Assembly (NCBI RefSeq): GCF_004765795.1
Contig: NZ_SBIV01000005.1
Coordinates: forward strand, 1 to 64,000
DNA: 64,000 nt
Source: Halorussus marinus
GTDB lineage: Archaea; Halobacteriota; Halobacteria; Halobacteriales; Haladaptataceae
Reading direction: 5' to 3'
Position 1 is the stretch's first letter, and each line of letters begins with the position of its first letter. A program made the translations under genes and the position numbers. The notes under the pieces are model-generated. The model saw only the letters and a list, made by a program, of their open reading frames with translations, was not told the origin of the DNA and made no database searches. Shown in pieces: positions 1 through 10,459 of this stretch.

Positions 1-31
1 AGCAATGGCCTCCGGCAGGATCAACCGGAAT
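1..31 (-). rRNA. rrs: 16S ribosomal RNA, 5' end only
   Basis: Read on the minus strand, this stretch begins ATTCCGGTTGATCCTGCCGG, the conserved start of archaeal 16S rRNA. The gene runs leftward out of the window, so only its first 31 bases are present. The rest of the rRNA operon (tRNA-Ala, 23S and 5S in most haloarchaea) would lie beyond position 1. Confidence 0.97.
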
Positions 32-230
32 GGTTGCCGAACCACGAAGGGTTCGGTGGGTCTCTGGCGGAAGCAACTGAATGCTAAATGTCCGTCAGTT
101 CGACGACACTGGCCGACGTCCGACCGGGTGTCACCGAACTACCAGGGCTAACATCAGATCCCATCGTGTACGGCGGACCGCAGGGGTGGAATCCTCATTT
201 CCTTCGGACCTGAACGTTTGCTTCGATCGG
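32..230 (-). other. rRNA operon leader upstream of 16S
   Basis: Transcribed leader between the promoter array and the mature 16S 5' end. In haloarchaea this segment carries the 5' half of the 16S processing stem cut at a bulge-helix-bulge. The partner half would lie after 16S, outside the window, so the stem cannot be checked. No credible coding region is present. Confidence 0.6.
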
Positions 231-250
231 TCTTAAACCCATCGAAGCGA
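231..250 (-). promoter_or_regulatory. rrnP: rRNA promoter, copy nearest to 16S
   Basis: On the minus strand it reads TTCGATGGGTTTAAG, a variant of the motif shared by all five copies: TTCGACG, two or three bases, then CTTAAG as the TATA element. It lies about 200 bases before 16S. Confidence 0.7.
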
Positions 251-336
251 GTTCGGTCCGAGATCGCGACGCGAGTTGAACGCGTCCCGAATCACGTCGT
301 GTCGTTTGCTGCATTACGATTCGAACCGCCCTATTC

Positions 337-356
337 ATTTAAGGGCGTCGAACCGG
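337..356 (-). promoter_or_regulatory. rrnP: rRNA promoter, second copy
   Basis: The minus strand reads GGTTCGACGCCCTTAAATG, an almost perfect copy of the repeated rRNA promoter motif. Confidence 0.75.
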
Positions 357-420
357 GCCGGCCTTCGGCGGGAAGACCCCCGAAGGCTCGTGCACATCCA
401 ACACCGAGCACCCGACTTCA

Positions 421-439
421 CTTAAGGGCGTCGGATCGG
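421..439 (-). promoter_or_regulatory. rrnP: rRNA promoter, third copy
   Basis: The minus strand reads GATCCGACGCCCTTAAG. The TATA element CTTAAG is 83 bases from that of the second copy. Confidence 0.72.
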
Positions 440-466
440 ATTTTGAACGTCAGCCAGCCGAGGCGT

Positions 467-485
467 CTTAAAAAGACGCCGATTC
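467..485 (-). promoter_or_regulatory. rrnP: rRNA promoter, fourth copy (degenerate)
   Basis: The minus strand reads GAATCGGCGTCTTTTTAAG. It sits in the palindrome GGCGTCTTAAAAAGACGCC and is the least conserved copy in the upstream TTCGACG part. Confidence 0.55.
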
Positions 486-550
486 TCGCTGGCTCACGGA
501 AGCCCGAACCACCGGACTTCGTTCACATTACCACGAATGGCCGGGTTACA

Positions 551-567
551 CTTAAGACCGTCGAACC
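551..567 (-). promoter_or_regulatory. rrnP: rRNA promoter, most distal copy
   Basis: The minus strand reads GGTTCGACGGTCTTAAG. It is the farthest promoter of the array and lies only about 50 bases beyond the 3' end of the neighbouring nikR gene, which reads the same way. Confidence 0.75.
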
Positions 568-613
568 GTAAGTCCAGTGGGTCGCGTTATCGTGATTCCA
601 GCCCCGCCCGGAC

Positions 614-1009
614 TTACTCTCGGTCGGTTCCCAGAACCATGACTTTCACCCTCGCGACCGCGTCGAAGTTCCGGAGGCGGTACGCGAGCTCGCGGACGTC
701 GCCGGCCGGACCGCGGCAGAACGCGGTTTCGAGACACCACTCGCCGTGGTGGACATGGCTCGTGGCGGCGATGACGTCGCCGAACTCGTGCTGGACGTCG
801 TGGAGGTCGTGGACCACCGACTCGTGTTCGTAGTCGTACGCGAGCACGGCGACGACCTCGCCGGCGGTGGCTTCGAGTTCGTCGTGAGACTCGACGTACT
901 CGCGCATGGCCTCGCGGACCGCCCGCGACCGCGAGTCGAGCCCTTCCGCCTGCCACGTCTCGTCGAACGCCGCCAGCACGTCCTCGGGAACAGTGAGACT
1001 CGTGCGCAT
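614..1009 (-). CDS. nikR: NikR-type nickel-responsive regulator
   Basis: 131-residue DNA-binding regulator of nickel uptake. Residues 1-45 form a ribbon-helix-helix domain (MRTSLTVPEDVLAAFDE). Residues 50-131 match the ACT-like nickel-binding domain. The NikR ligand pattern is visible: His74, then His85-Val-His87, then Cys92, close to His76, His87, His89 and Cys95 of the E. coli protein. A longer frame exists upstream, but the ATG at 1009 starts exactly at the conserved N terminus. No nickel transporter is adjacent; the cobalamin genes and copA nearby make a metal neighbourhood. The gene ends just before the rRNA promoter array and reads the same way. Confidence 0.88.
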   Translation of the reverse strand: MRTSLTVPEDVLAAFDETWQAEGLDSRSRAVREAMREYVESHDELEATAGEVVAVLAYDYEHESVVHDLHDVQHEFGDVIAATSHVHHGEWCLETAFCRGPAGDVRELAYRLRNFDAVARVKVMVLGTDRE

Positions 1010-1222
1010 GCCTTGGGCTTGCTCGCGAACGGCTTGTGTGTTTTCGTTGGGCACGGAGCCGAGCCTGCGTACGTAGTTACGGCCACCACGACGACAGTCA
1101 CAGTCGGGACGCGAGGAGAGCGGCCGCGATACCGGTCGAGATGGGGGTCGGCTTCGTCTCCGGGCTCCTTTAAACGTCAATTTTTTGTCTTCCGCGCGAC
1201 CACCGTTCGACTGGTGGGACCG

Positions 1223-1405
1223 ATGGACGAAGCAGCACTGGTTCCGACCGTGATCTACGTCCTGCTCACCGTCCAGTTGGTGGTACTGGCCGCAAGAACG
1301 TTCGAGTGGTTCGAACTGACCGGGCTCACCGGCACGCTCGTCGCGCTCCTGCTCGTCTTCGAGGGCGGACTCGCCTACGAGGGCGTCCAAGTCGCGCTCC
1401 GATAG
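1223..1405 (+). CDS. small membrane protein, unknown function
   Basis: 60-residue hydrophobic protein starting MDEAALVPTVIYVLLTVQ, with two likely membrane helices (about residues 6-25 and 33-52). It is divergent from nikR. A TATA-like CTTTAAAC lies at 1168-1175. Third-position GC matches real genes here. I do not recognise the family; control by NikR is possible because the two share one intergenic region, but I see no clear operator. Confidence 0.55.
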   Translation: MDEAALVPTVIYVLLTVQLVVLAARTFEWFELTGLTGTLVALLLVFEGGLAYEGVQVALR

Positions 1406-1498
1406 CGGTCGGGGTTCCGACGGGGCGGTCGGCGAGCCCCGGTCGAAAACCCGATTTTCCGAAGGGGCGGCGCCCCGAGGCCCGCGACGAGGCGGCGT

Positions 1499-4177
<2,679 letters not shown>

Positions 4178-4344
4178 AGGTGTCTCGTTGTCGTGTACTA
4201 CGGGACCCACGTTTATGCGGATTTTCCCTTTTCGAGCCGACGATCGCGGTGCCGAATACGATCATAAGTAAACTCAGCCGGTGTGCGTCTTTTGTTTCCT
4301 AAATTTGTACGCGGGGCGATCGCCCCCGAGCGCGCCACCGAACG

Positions 4345-4352
4345 GTTTTACC
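4345..4352 (+). promoter_or_regulatory. TATA element for the cobalamin operon
   Basis: GTTTTACC, centred 27 bases before the ATG at 4376. This predicts that the transcript starts at the micro-ORF rather than at cbiE. Confidence 0.6.
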
Positions 4353-4375
4353 GCTCGCGCGGAACGTCCCGAGTG

Positions 4376-4420
4376 ATGTCGACCGAGAGACGCCGGCCCG
4401 GCGGCGAGGTGAAACCGTGA
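4376..4420 (+). CDS. leaderless micro-ORF coupled to cbiE
   Basis: 14-codon frame MSTERRRPGGEVKP. Its ATG sits where a leaderless transcript from the TATA element at 4345-4352 would begin, and its TGA overlaps the cbiE GTG by four bases (GTGA). A Shine-Dalgarno-like GAGGTGA lies inside its end. The layout suggests that ribosomes load on the 5' end, translate the micro-ORF and re-initiate on cbiE. Function of the peptide is unknown. The alternative is that the ATG is chance and cbiE simply has a short leader. Confidence 0.5.
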   Translation: MSTERRRPGGEVKP

Positions 4421-5178
4421 GCGACGACTACGACCTCGATGCGGGGCCCGACCCCGCCGGCGTCGCGGCCGCCGACCCCGAACCCGACGGTCCGGACGAC
4501 CCCGTCCGCGCGGTCGGGATCGGACCGGGGAACCTCGAGTACCTCACGCCCCGGGGCGAGCGCGCGATCCGAGACGCCGACGTCGTCGTCGGCTTCGAGA
4601 CGGTGATCGAGTACGTGGCCGACCGCACCGACGCGGACCTCCTGGCGTGTGGCTACGCCGACGAAGCCGAGACGCTGGCGGCGTTCGCCGACCGCGTCGC
4701 GTCGGGCGAGACCGGGACCGCGGTGCTGATGGGCGACCCGAACCACTCGGGCTACCAGTTCGTCGGGAAGGTCGAGGCGGCGGTCGAGCGACCGGTCCGG
4801 GTTGTCCCGGGGGTCTCGTCGCTTCAGGTGGCCGCGAGCAGGGCTCGGACGCCGATGGAGGAGTCGGTGTTCGTGACCCTCCACAAGAGCGGCGAGATCG
4901 ACCCCGACCTCGACAGGCTCCGGGCCGCGGTCGGGAACCGCCACCTGCTGGTGTTGCCCCGCCCGTTCGACTGGATGCCGGGCGACGTGGCTCGCGAACT
5001 GGTCGAGAGCGGCGCGCCGACGTGCCTCGACGCGCTCGTCTGCGAGCGACTCACTCACGACGACGAGACGATCACGCGCACGACGCTTGGCGCGCTCGCC
5101 GACTCTGCGGGCGGCTCGGACTCCCCGTACTCCGACCTCTCGGTGCTGGTCGTCAGGGCCGACCGAACCACTAAGTAG
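4417..5178 (+). CDS. cbiE: cobalt-precorrin-7 (C5)-methyltransferase
   Basis: 253-residue SAM-dependent tetrapyrrole methyltransferase acting in the corrin-ring part of cobalamin synthesis. Residues from about 30 carry VGIGPGNLEYLTPRGERAI, the family's N-terminal glycine motif, followed by DVVVGFETVIEYV and the VVPGVSSLQVAASR segment. The first 28 residues are an acidic, Pro/Ala-rich extension. The start is GTG, overlapping the end of a micro-ORF and preceded by GAGGTGA. It is the first enzyme gene of the cobalamin cluster. CbiT (C15 methyltransferase/decarboxylase), its usual partner, is not in the window. Confidence 0.85.
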   Translation: MSDDYDLDAGPDPAGVAAADPEPDGPDDPVRAVGIGPGNLEYLTPRGERAIRDADVVVGFETVIEYVADRTDADLLACGYADEAETLAAFADRVASGETGTAVLMGDPNHSGYQFVGKVEAAVERPVRVVPGVSSLQVAASRARTPMEESVFVTLHKSGEIDPDLDRLRAAVGNRHLLVLPRPFDWMPGDVARELVESGAPTCLDALVCERLTHDDETITRTTLGALADSAGGSDSPYSDLSVLVVRADRTTK

Positions 5179-5184
5179 TTAAAC
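5177..5184 (+). promoter_or_regulatory. TATA element before the cobT micro-ORF
   Basis: AGTTAAAC, overlapping the cbiE stop region and centred about 28 bases before the ATG at 5209. It implies a second, internal promoter in the cobalamin cluster. Confidence 0.55.
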
Positions 5185-5208
5185 CCAGCTTGTCCTAATC
5201 ACGCCACG

Positions 5209-5286
5209 ATGGTGTTTCGTCACGCCGCGAGCGAACCGGCGACCGAGAGACTGCGGACCGGCGGGTCGGGCCGGGGTGGCCGATGA
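5209..5286 (+). CDS. leaderless micro-ORF coupled to cobT
   Basis: 25-codon frame starting [19 protein letters not shown] and rich in Arg and Gly. Its ATG coincides with the expected transcript start from the TATA element at 5177-5184. Its TGA overlaps the cobT ATG by four bases (ATGA), and GGGGTGG precedes that ATG. It repeats the arrangement seen before cbiE. Whether the peptide is made or only couples translation is unknown. Confidence 0.5.
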   Translation: MVFRHAASEPATERLRTGGSGRGGR

Positions 5287-6332
5287 GGTTCGTCCTCGTC
5301 TCCGGCGCCACCCGGACCGCCGAGATCGACGGCATCAGCGCCGCGGGCGCCGATCCCGCGCTGATGGCCCACACCCCGAGCGCCGACGCCGAGATCGTGG
5401 AGTACGGCCGGCCGGTCGACGCGCCGGTCGTCCCGGTCAGTCCCACGGGGTGTCCCACGCCCGCGGTCGTCACTCGCGCGGTCCGCGAGCGGCTCGGTTT
5501 CGAGACGCTGATAGTCGACGCCGGACTCGCCGCGCCGACCGGCGCGCCGACCGTCGAGGTGGGATCGGGCCCCGGTGGGGACGTGCGCGAGCCCGAGCCG
5601 GTGGCGGACGCTTCCGAGACGTTCGCCGCGGCTCGCGACCTCGGCGCGTCACTGCCCGACGAGGAGCTCGTCGTCGCCGAGACGGTTCCGGGCGGGACCA
5701 CCACCGCGCTCGGCGTCCTCTCGGCGCTCGGCGAACGCGCGTCGGTGTCCTCGTCGCTACCCGACAATCCGATGGGACTCAAACGCGAGGTCGTCGCCGA
5801 CGCGCTCGCCGCGAGCGACCTCTCGGCGGGCGACTGTCGAGGCGATCCCCGCGGGGCCGTCCGCCGGATGGGCGACCCGGTACTCGCCGCGGTCGCGGGG
5901 CTGACGCGGGGCGCACTCGATGCCGGGACCGACGTGACCCTCGCCGGCGGGACCCAACTGGCCGCGGCGGGCGCGCTCGTCCGCCACGCGGGGATCGAGG
6001 CGCCGCTCGAACTCGCCACGACGCGCTTCGTCGCCGACGACGACACCGCCGCGATCGGCGCGCTCGCCGACGACCTCGACCTCTCGCTGACCGTGACCGA
6101 CCCCGAGTTCGAGGCCGGCGACCACCCCGCGACCGACGCCTACCTCGCGGGCGAGGCCAAAGAAGGGGTCGGCATGGGCGGCGCGCTCGCGCTCGCCGAC
6201 CGGGCGGGCGCGTCGCCGGCCGCGATCCGCGAGCAGATCGGCGTCGTCTACGACCGGATTACCGGCGACGGCCGGCCGGGCGAGGGCCGCGACGCCGACC
6301 CGGACGACGACCCTCGGGAGGCCGGGCCGTGA
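5283..6332 (+). CDS. cobT: CobT-like nicotinate-nucleotide phosphoribosyltransferase
   Basis: 349-residue protein of the archaeal CobT family. The enzyme activates the lower-ligand base as its alpha-ribotide for nucleotide-loop assembly. Visible conserved parts are [16 protein letters not shown] near residue 55, [18 protein letters not shown] near 140, [20 protein letters not shown] near 215 and [14 protein letters not shown] near 295. The start ATG overlaps the preceding micro-ORF stop. The stop overlaps the GTG of cbiA by four bases (GTGA), so translation is coupled along the cluster. The C-terminal 25 residues are an acidic tail. Confidence 0.82.
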   Translation: MRFVLVSGATRTAEIDGISAAGADPALMAHTPSADAEIVEYGRPVDAPVVPVSPTGCPTPAVVTRAVRERLGFETLIVDAGLAAPTGAPTVEVGSGPGGDVREPEPVADASETFAAARDLGASLPDEELVVAETVPGGTTTALGVLSALGERASVSSSLPDNPMGLKREVVADALAASDLSAGDCRGDPRGAVRRMGDPVLAAVAGLTRGALDAGTDVTLAGGTQLAAAGALVRHAGIEAPLELATTRFVADDDTAAIGALADDLDLSLTVTDPEFEAGDHPATDAYLAGEAKEGVGMGGALALADRAGASPAAIREQIGVVYDRITGDGRPGEGRDADPDDDPREAGP

Positions 6333-7633
6333 AGGGCGTGGTTCTCGGTGGGACGAGTTCGGGCGTCGGCAAGACCGTCGCCACCCTCGCGGTGCTCCGG
6401 GCGCTGGCGGAGGCGGGCCGGGACCCCCAGCCGGCGAAGGCCGGGCCCGACTTCATCGACCCGAGCCACCACGAGCGAGTCGCCGGTCGCCCGTCGCGGA
6501 CGCTGGACTGCTGGCTGGAGGGCCGCGAGGGCCTGCGACGCAACTACTACCGGGGCGACGGCGACATCTGCGTCGTCGAGGGCGTGATGGGGCTGTACGA
6601 CGGCGACGGCTCCAGCACCGCGATGGTCGCCGAGGCGCTCGACCTCCCGGTCGTCCTCGTGGTCGACGCCGCGGCCGGGATGGAGAGCGTGGCCGCGACC
6701 GCGCTCGGCTTCCGGGAGTACGCCGAGCGCGTCGGTCGGGACGTCGAGGTCGCCGGCGTCCTCGCCCAGCGCGCCCACGGCGGTCGTCACGCCGAGGGCG
6801 TCCGGGAAGCGCTCCCCGACGACCTCGCGTACTTCGGACGGATCGGGCCCGACCCCGCCCTCGAAGTCCCCGAACGCCACCTCGGGCTCGAACGCGGCGA
6901 CGAGCGGCCCCTGAGCGACGAGGCCCTGTCGGCGGCCGCCGAACACGTCCGGGCCGAGCGACTACTGGCGACGGCCCGCGAGCCGCCGCGGCCCGACCCC
7001 GACTCCCGACCGGGCGAGCGAGCGACCGGCGAGCGGATCGCGATCGCCCGAGACGGGGCCTTCAGCTTCCGGTACCCCGCGACCGTCGAGCGGCTCCGAG
7101 CGCGGGCCGACGTGCGGACGTTCTCACCCGTCGCGGGCGACGACCTGCCCGACTGCGACGGGGTCTACCTCCCGGGGGGCTACCCGGAGCTGTACGCCCA
7201 AGACCTCGCGGTGAGCCCGGCGCTGGCGACCCTCCGCGAGCGCGCGAGCGAGGGACTCCCCGTGTTCGGGGAGTGTGGCGGACTGATGGCGCTCGCGGAG
7301 TCGCTCACGACGACCGACGGCGACAGCTACGAGATGGCGGGCGTCCTCCCGGCGGACGTGGAGATGCGCGAGCGCTATCAGGCGCTCGACCACGTCGAAC
7401 TCCGGGCGCGCGAGCGGACCCTCACCGCGAGCGCGGGCGACCGCCTCCGGGGCCACGAGTTCCACTACTCCGCCGCCGACCCCGCGACAGACGCCCGGTT
7501 CGCCTTCGACGTCGAGCGGGGCGAGGGGATCGACGGCGATCGCGACGGACTGACCGAATACCGGACGCTGGGCACCTACTGCCACGTCCACGCCGAGAGC
7601 GGCGCGTTCGACACATTCATCGACCACCTATGA
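6329..7633 (+). CDS. cbiA: cobyrinate a,c-diamide synthase
   Basis: 434-residue amidase that makes the a and c amides of cobyrinic acid using ATP and glutamine. The N-terminal dethiobiotin-synthetase-like domain carries the P-loop [10 protein letters not shown] (about residues 7-16), followed by [11 protein letters not shown] and EGVMGLYDG. The C-terminal class I glutamine amidotransferase domain has [12 protein letters not shown] and the nucleophile region [11 protein letters not shown]. The GTG start at 6329 overlaps the cobT stop. The stop overlaps the ATG of the adenosyltransferase gene (ATGA). It sits mid-cluster. Confidence 0.92.
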   Translation: MKGVVLGGTSSGVGKTVATLAVLRALAEAGRDPQPAKAGPDFIDPSHHERVAGRPSRTLDCWLEGREGLRRNYYRGDGDICVVEGVMGLYDGDGSSTAMVAEALDLPVVLVVDAAAGMESVAATALGFREYAERVGRDVEVAGVLAQRAHGGRHAEGVREALPDDLAYFGRIGPDPALEVPERHLGLERGDERPLSDEALSAAAEHVRAERLLATAREPPRPDPDSRPGERATGERIAIARDGAFSFRYPATVERLRARADVRTFSPVAGDDLPDCDGVYLPGGYPELYAQDLAVSPALATLRERASEGLPVFGECGGLMALAESLTTTDGDSYEMAGVLPADVEMRERYQALDHVELRARERTLTASAGDRLRGHEFHYSAADPATDARFAFDVERGEGIDGDRDGLTEYRTLGTYCHVHAESGAFDTFIDHL

Positions 7634-8319
7634 CAGACGACCACACATCGACCGACCGGAGCACGGGCGAACAGACAGCGAGCGACCGAGCGCCGACCGC
7701 AGAGGCCATCGAACCGTCGACCCCCGAGGAGTTCGGACTGGTGCAGGTCTGGTGGGGCGACGGGAAGGGCAAGACGACCGCCGCGCTGGGGATGGGCTTT
7801 CGGGCCGCCGGCCACGGCTACCGCGTCCACATGCTCCAGTTCATGAAGGGCGGGACCGGCACCGTAGAGGACACGCGCGGCGAGTACAACGCCATCGAAC
7901 GCGTCCCCGGGTTCACCTACGAGAACACCGGCCACTACGGCTGGCACGGCTTCCTCGACGGCTCGGACGACGACGAGCACGACGCGAAGGCCGCCGCCGC
8001 GCTCGCGCGTGCGCGTGAGATAGTGGAGGCCAGCGAGTCGACCGGCGACGAACCGGTCGCCACCGACGCGCCGGCCGACGCGGGCGTCCACATGCTGATC
8101 CTCGACGAGGTGCTCTACGCCGCTAACCGCGGCCTGATCGACCCCGAGGCGGTGATCGACCTCGTCGAGACCAAACCCGACGACCTCGAACTGGTCCTGA
8201 CCGGCGGCCACGACCGCCCCGAGTTCGCGTGCGAGCGCGCGGACCTCGTCACCAACGTCCGGAAGGAGGCCCACCCCATCGAGTCGGGCCACGCCGCTCG
8301 GAAGGGCACGGAGTACTGA
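7630..8319 (+). CDS. cobA: cob(I)yrinic acid a,c-diamide adenosyltransferase
   Basis: 229-residue BtuR/CobO-type corrinoid adenosyltransferase, which attaches 5'-deoxyadenosine to cobalt. The first 40 residues are a disordered Thr/Asp-rich extension, then VWWGDGKGKTTAALGMGFR supplies the P-loop; MLQFMKGG and ILDEVLYAANRGLID are family signatures. A short insertion (about residues 140-155) separates two core strands. The start ATG overlaps the cbiA stop by four bases. The stop is immediately followed by the ATG of cbiP, with no gap. Confidence 0.92.
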   Translation: MTDDHTSTDRSTGEQTASDRAPTAEAIEPSTPEEFGLVQVWWGDGKGKTTAALGMGFRAAGHGYRVHMLQFMKGGTGTVEDTRGEYNAIERVPGFTYENTGHYGWHGFLDGSDDDEHDAKAAAALARAREIVEASESTGDEPVATDAPADAGVHMLILDEVLYAANRGLIDPEAVIDLVETKPDDLELVLTGGHDRPEFACERADLVTNVRKEAHPIESGHAARKGTEY

Positions 8320-9906
8320 ATGACCCGCACGCTGCTGGTCGCCGGGACCGCGAGCCACGTCGGCAAGAGCACCGTCGCCGCGGGGCTCTGTCGGCACCTC
8401 GCCGACGCCGGGGTCTCGGTCGCGCCGTTCAAGGCCCAGAACATGAGCAACAACGCTCGGGCCGTCCTCGCGCCCGCGGCCGGCGGCGACCGCGGGGCGG
8501 GCGAGCGCGCGGCGGCGGAATCGGGTGCGAGGAGAGAGGGAGGGGGTCTGGGGGAGGGAGAGAGGAGAGAGGGCGAGATCGGCGTCTCCCAGTACGTTCA
8601 GGCCCGGGCGGCCCGGATCACGCCGACGACCGATCTGAACCCCGTCCTGCTCAAGCCCCGCGGCGACGGCGAGAGCCAACTGGTCGTTCAGGGCGAGGCC
8701 GTCGGCCACTTCGAGGCGGGGTCGTACTACGACGACCACTGGGTGCGCGCCCGAGCCGCCGCGGTCGAGTCCTTCGAGCGACTCGCCGCCGACCACGAGG
8801 TGGTCGTCGCCGAAGGCGCGGGCAGTATCGCCGAGATCAACCTCCACGACCGGGATCTGGCGAACGTCGAGACCGCCCGGTTCGCCGACGGCACCGACGT
8901 GATCGTGGTCGCCGACATCGAGCGCGGCGGCGCGTTCGCCAGCCTCTACGGCACGCTCGAACTGATGCCCGACGACGTCCGCGAGCGAGTGGTGGGCGCG
9001 CTCGTCACGAAGTTCCGGGGCGATCGGTCGATCCTCGACCCGGGGATCGCGGAGTTCGAGGACCGAACCGGCGTCCCGATCCTCGGCGTGCTTCCGTACG
9101 ACGACCCCGGACTCCCCGAGGAGGACAGCGTCTCGTTGCCCGCGGAGGGCGAGCGGGCGGTCCGGGGCGACGACGACGGCGTCCCGGACGACCGGGCGGT
9201 CACGGTCGCGGCGGTCCGGCTCCCGCGGGTCTCGAACGGCACCGACCTCGAACCGCTCGAACGCGAGCCCGGCGTTCGGGTCGCGTACGTTCCCCCGAAC
9301 GCCGACCTCGGGGAGGCCGACGCGGTCGTCCTCCCGGGGACGAAAAACACCGTCGACGACCTGCTCGCGCTCCGGGAAGCCGGCTTCGGGGAGGCGCTGG
9401 CCGAGTTCGACGGACCGATCGTCGGCCTCTGTGGGGGCTATCAGGTACTCGGCGAGCGAATCCGGAACGCGGGCGTCGAGAGCACCGCCGAGCGCGGGAC
9501 CGTCCCGGGGTTCGGCCTGCTCCCGGTCGAGACCAGCTTCTCGGCCGACAAGCGCGTCGCGCAGGTGACCCGATCGGTCGACGGGACCGGCCCCATCGCC
9601 GGCGCGTCCGGGACGGTCTCGGGCTACGAGATACACATGGGCGAGTCGACGCCCACGGCGCCGGTCGACCGGCCGGTCGGCCCCGCCAGCGCCGCGACCG
9701 ACCGAGTGCTCGGGACCTACCTCCACGGCCTGTTCGAGAACGAGAACGCCCGCTCGGCGTTCGTCGCGCGGGTCTTCGAGGCGAGCGGGAAGACGCCGCC
9801 GGACGCAGGCGGGAAGGCGGCCTCGCCCCACGACGCCGCGGCCGAACTCGTTCGCGAGCATGTGGATCTGGCGGCGCTCGGACTGCCCACGGCGCGCGAT
9901 TTATGA
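8320..9906 (+). CDS. cbiP: adenosylcobyric acid synthase
   Basis: 528-residue CobQ/CbiP amidase that adds the b, d, e and g amides. The N-terminal ATPase domain has [15 protein letters not shown] and [29 protein letters not shown], which normally follows closely, appears only after an extra segment of about 40 residues (roughly 48-88). That insert is encoded by a G/A-only-like tract at 8527-8576. [16 protein letters not shown] and the glutaminase motif [14 protein letters not shown] follow. It is the last gene of the cobalamin cluster; no permease or cobS/cobD lies beside it. Confidence 0.92.
   Translation: MTRTLLVAGTASHVGKSTVAAGLCRHLADAGVSVAPFKAQNMSNNARAVLAPAAGGDRGAGERAAAESGARREGGGLGEGERREGEIGVSQYVQARAARITPTTDLNPVLLKPRGDGESQLVVQGEAVGHFEAGSYYDDHWVRARAAAVESFERLAADHEVVVAEGAGSIAEINLHDRDLANVETARFADGTDVIVVADIERGGAFASLYGTLELMPDDVRERVVGALVTKFRGDRSILDPGIAEFEDRTGVPILGVLPYDDPGLPEEDSVSLPAEGERAVRGDDDGVPDDRAVTVAAVRLPRVSNGTDLEPLEREPGVRVAYVPPNADLGEADAVVLPGTKNTVDDLLALREAGFGEALAEFDGPIVGLCGGYQVLGERIRNAGVESTAERGTVPGFGLLPVETSFSADKRVAQVTRSVDGTGPIAGASGTVSGYEIHMGESTPTAPVDRPVGPASAATDRVLGTYLHGLFENENARSAFVARVFEASGKTPPDAGGKAASPHDAAAELVREHVDLAALGLPTARDL
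8527..8576 (+). repeat. purine-rich low-complexity tract inside cbiP
   Basis: About 50 bases made almost only of G and A (runs such as GAGGAGAGAGGGAGGGGG), unlike the GC-balanced codons around it. It encodes an Arg/Glu/Gly-rich stretch within a segment absent from the usual CbiP core. A similar shorter tract lies at 27106-27130. Confidence 0.75.
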
Positions 9907-9936
9907 AAGCTCGCTTTGTGTAGTGAAATCCTAGTA

Positions 9937-9944
9937 GTTTTATT
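9937..9944 (+). promoter_or_regulatory. TATA element of the thioesterase gene
   Basis: GTTTTATT centred 27 bases before the ATG at 9968; predicts a leaderless mRNA and supports that start. Confidence 0.65.
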
Positions 9945-9967
9945 CGGGCGGCGCCGAATCCCGCGAC

Positions 9968-10459
9968 ATGGAGCAGACCGAGACGGTGCAGACCGCGACG
10001 CTGGACGAGTCACACACCGAAATGAGCGAGATCCTGATGCCCGACGACACCAACAACCTCGGTCGGGCGCTCGGCGGGTCGGTCCTCCACTGGATGGACA
10101 TCTGTGGAGCGATTTCCGCGCGGCGGTTCTCGCGGCGGCAGGTCGTCACGGCGTCGATGGACCACGTCGACTTCCTCGAAGCGATCGACCTCGGCGACGT
10201 CGTGGTGACCGAGGCCTACGTCTTCGAGACCGGCGAGTCGAGCATGGAAGCGAAAGTCGACGTGTACGCCGAGCGGCCGAGCGACGACGAGCGCCGCGAG
10301 ACCGCCACCTCGTTTTTCACCTTCGTCGCGCTCGACGGCGACGAGAACGCGGCGGCCGTGCCCGATCTCCGGTGTCCGACCGACGAACAGGAGCGAAAGC
10401 GCCGCGAGGCGCTCGAAGAGCGGTCCCGGCGCAGGGCGGCGCTGGCCGAGACCGAGTAG
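9968..10459 (+). CDS. hotdog-fold acyl-CoA thioesterase
   Basis: 163-residue cytosolic protein of the YciA/acyl-CoA hydrolase family, expected to split acyl-CoA into free acid and CoA. Residues 23-40 (ILMPDDTNNLGRALGGSV) match the family's catalytic segment with the conserved Asn/Asp, followed by the LHWMD helix and the VTASMDHVDFLEAI strand. A charged helix rich in Arg and Glu ends the protein. The gene has its own TATA element and is convergent with nrdB: its TAG is followed directly by the reversed nrdB stop. Confidence 0.85.
   Translation: MEQTETVQTATLDESHTEMSEILMPDDTNNLGRALGGSVLHWMDICGAISARRFSRRQVVTASMDHVDFLEAIDLGDVVVTEAYVFETGESSMEAKVDVYAERPSDDERRETATSFFTFVALDGDENAAAVPDLRCPTDEQERKRREALEERSRRRAALAETE

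Noticed and set aside
218-571. 117-codon frame in the rRNA leader
   Set aside because: It spans the repeated promoters and has basic, low-quality translation; the region is fully explained by promoters and leader.
4300-4420. Possible B12 riboswitch before cbiE
   Set aside because: No B12-box-like sequence is visible, and the predicted leader is too short, since the transcript starts at about 4376.
5209-5286. Frameshift explanation for the micro-ORFs
   Set aside because: The downstream proteins are complete at their family N termini, and the four cases differ in sequence yet share promoter spacing and the overlap; lost gene fragments are unlikely.
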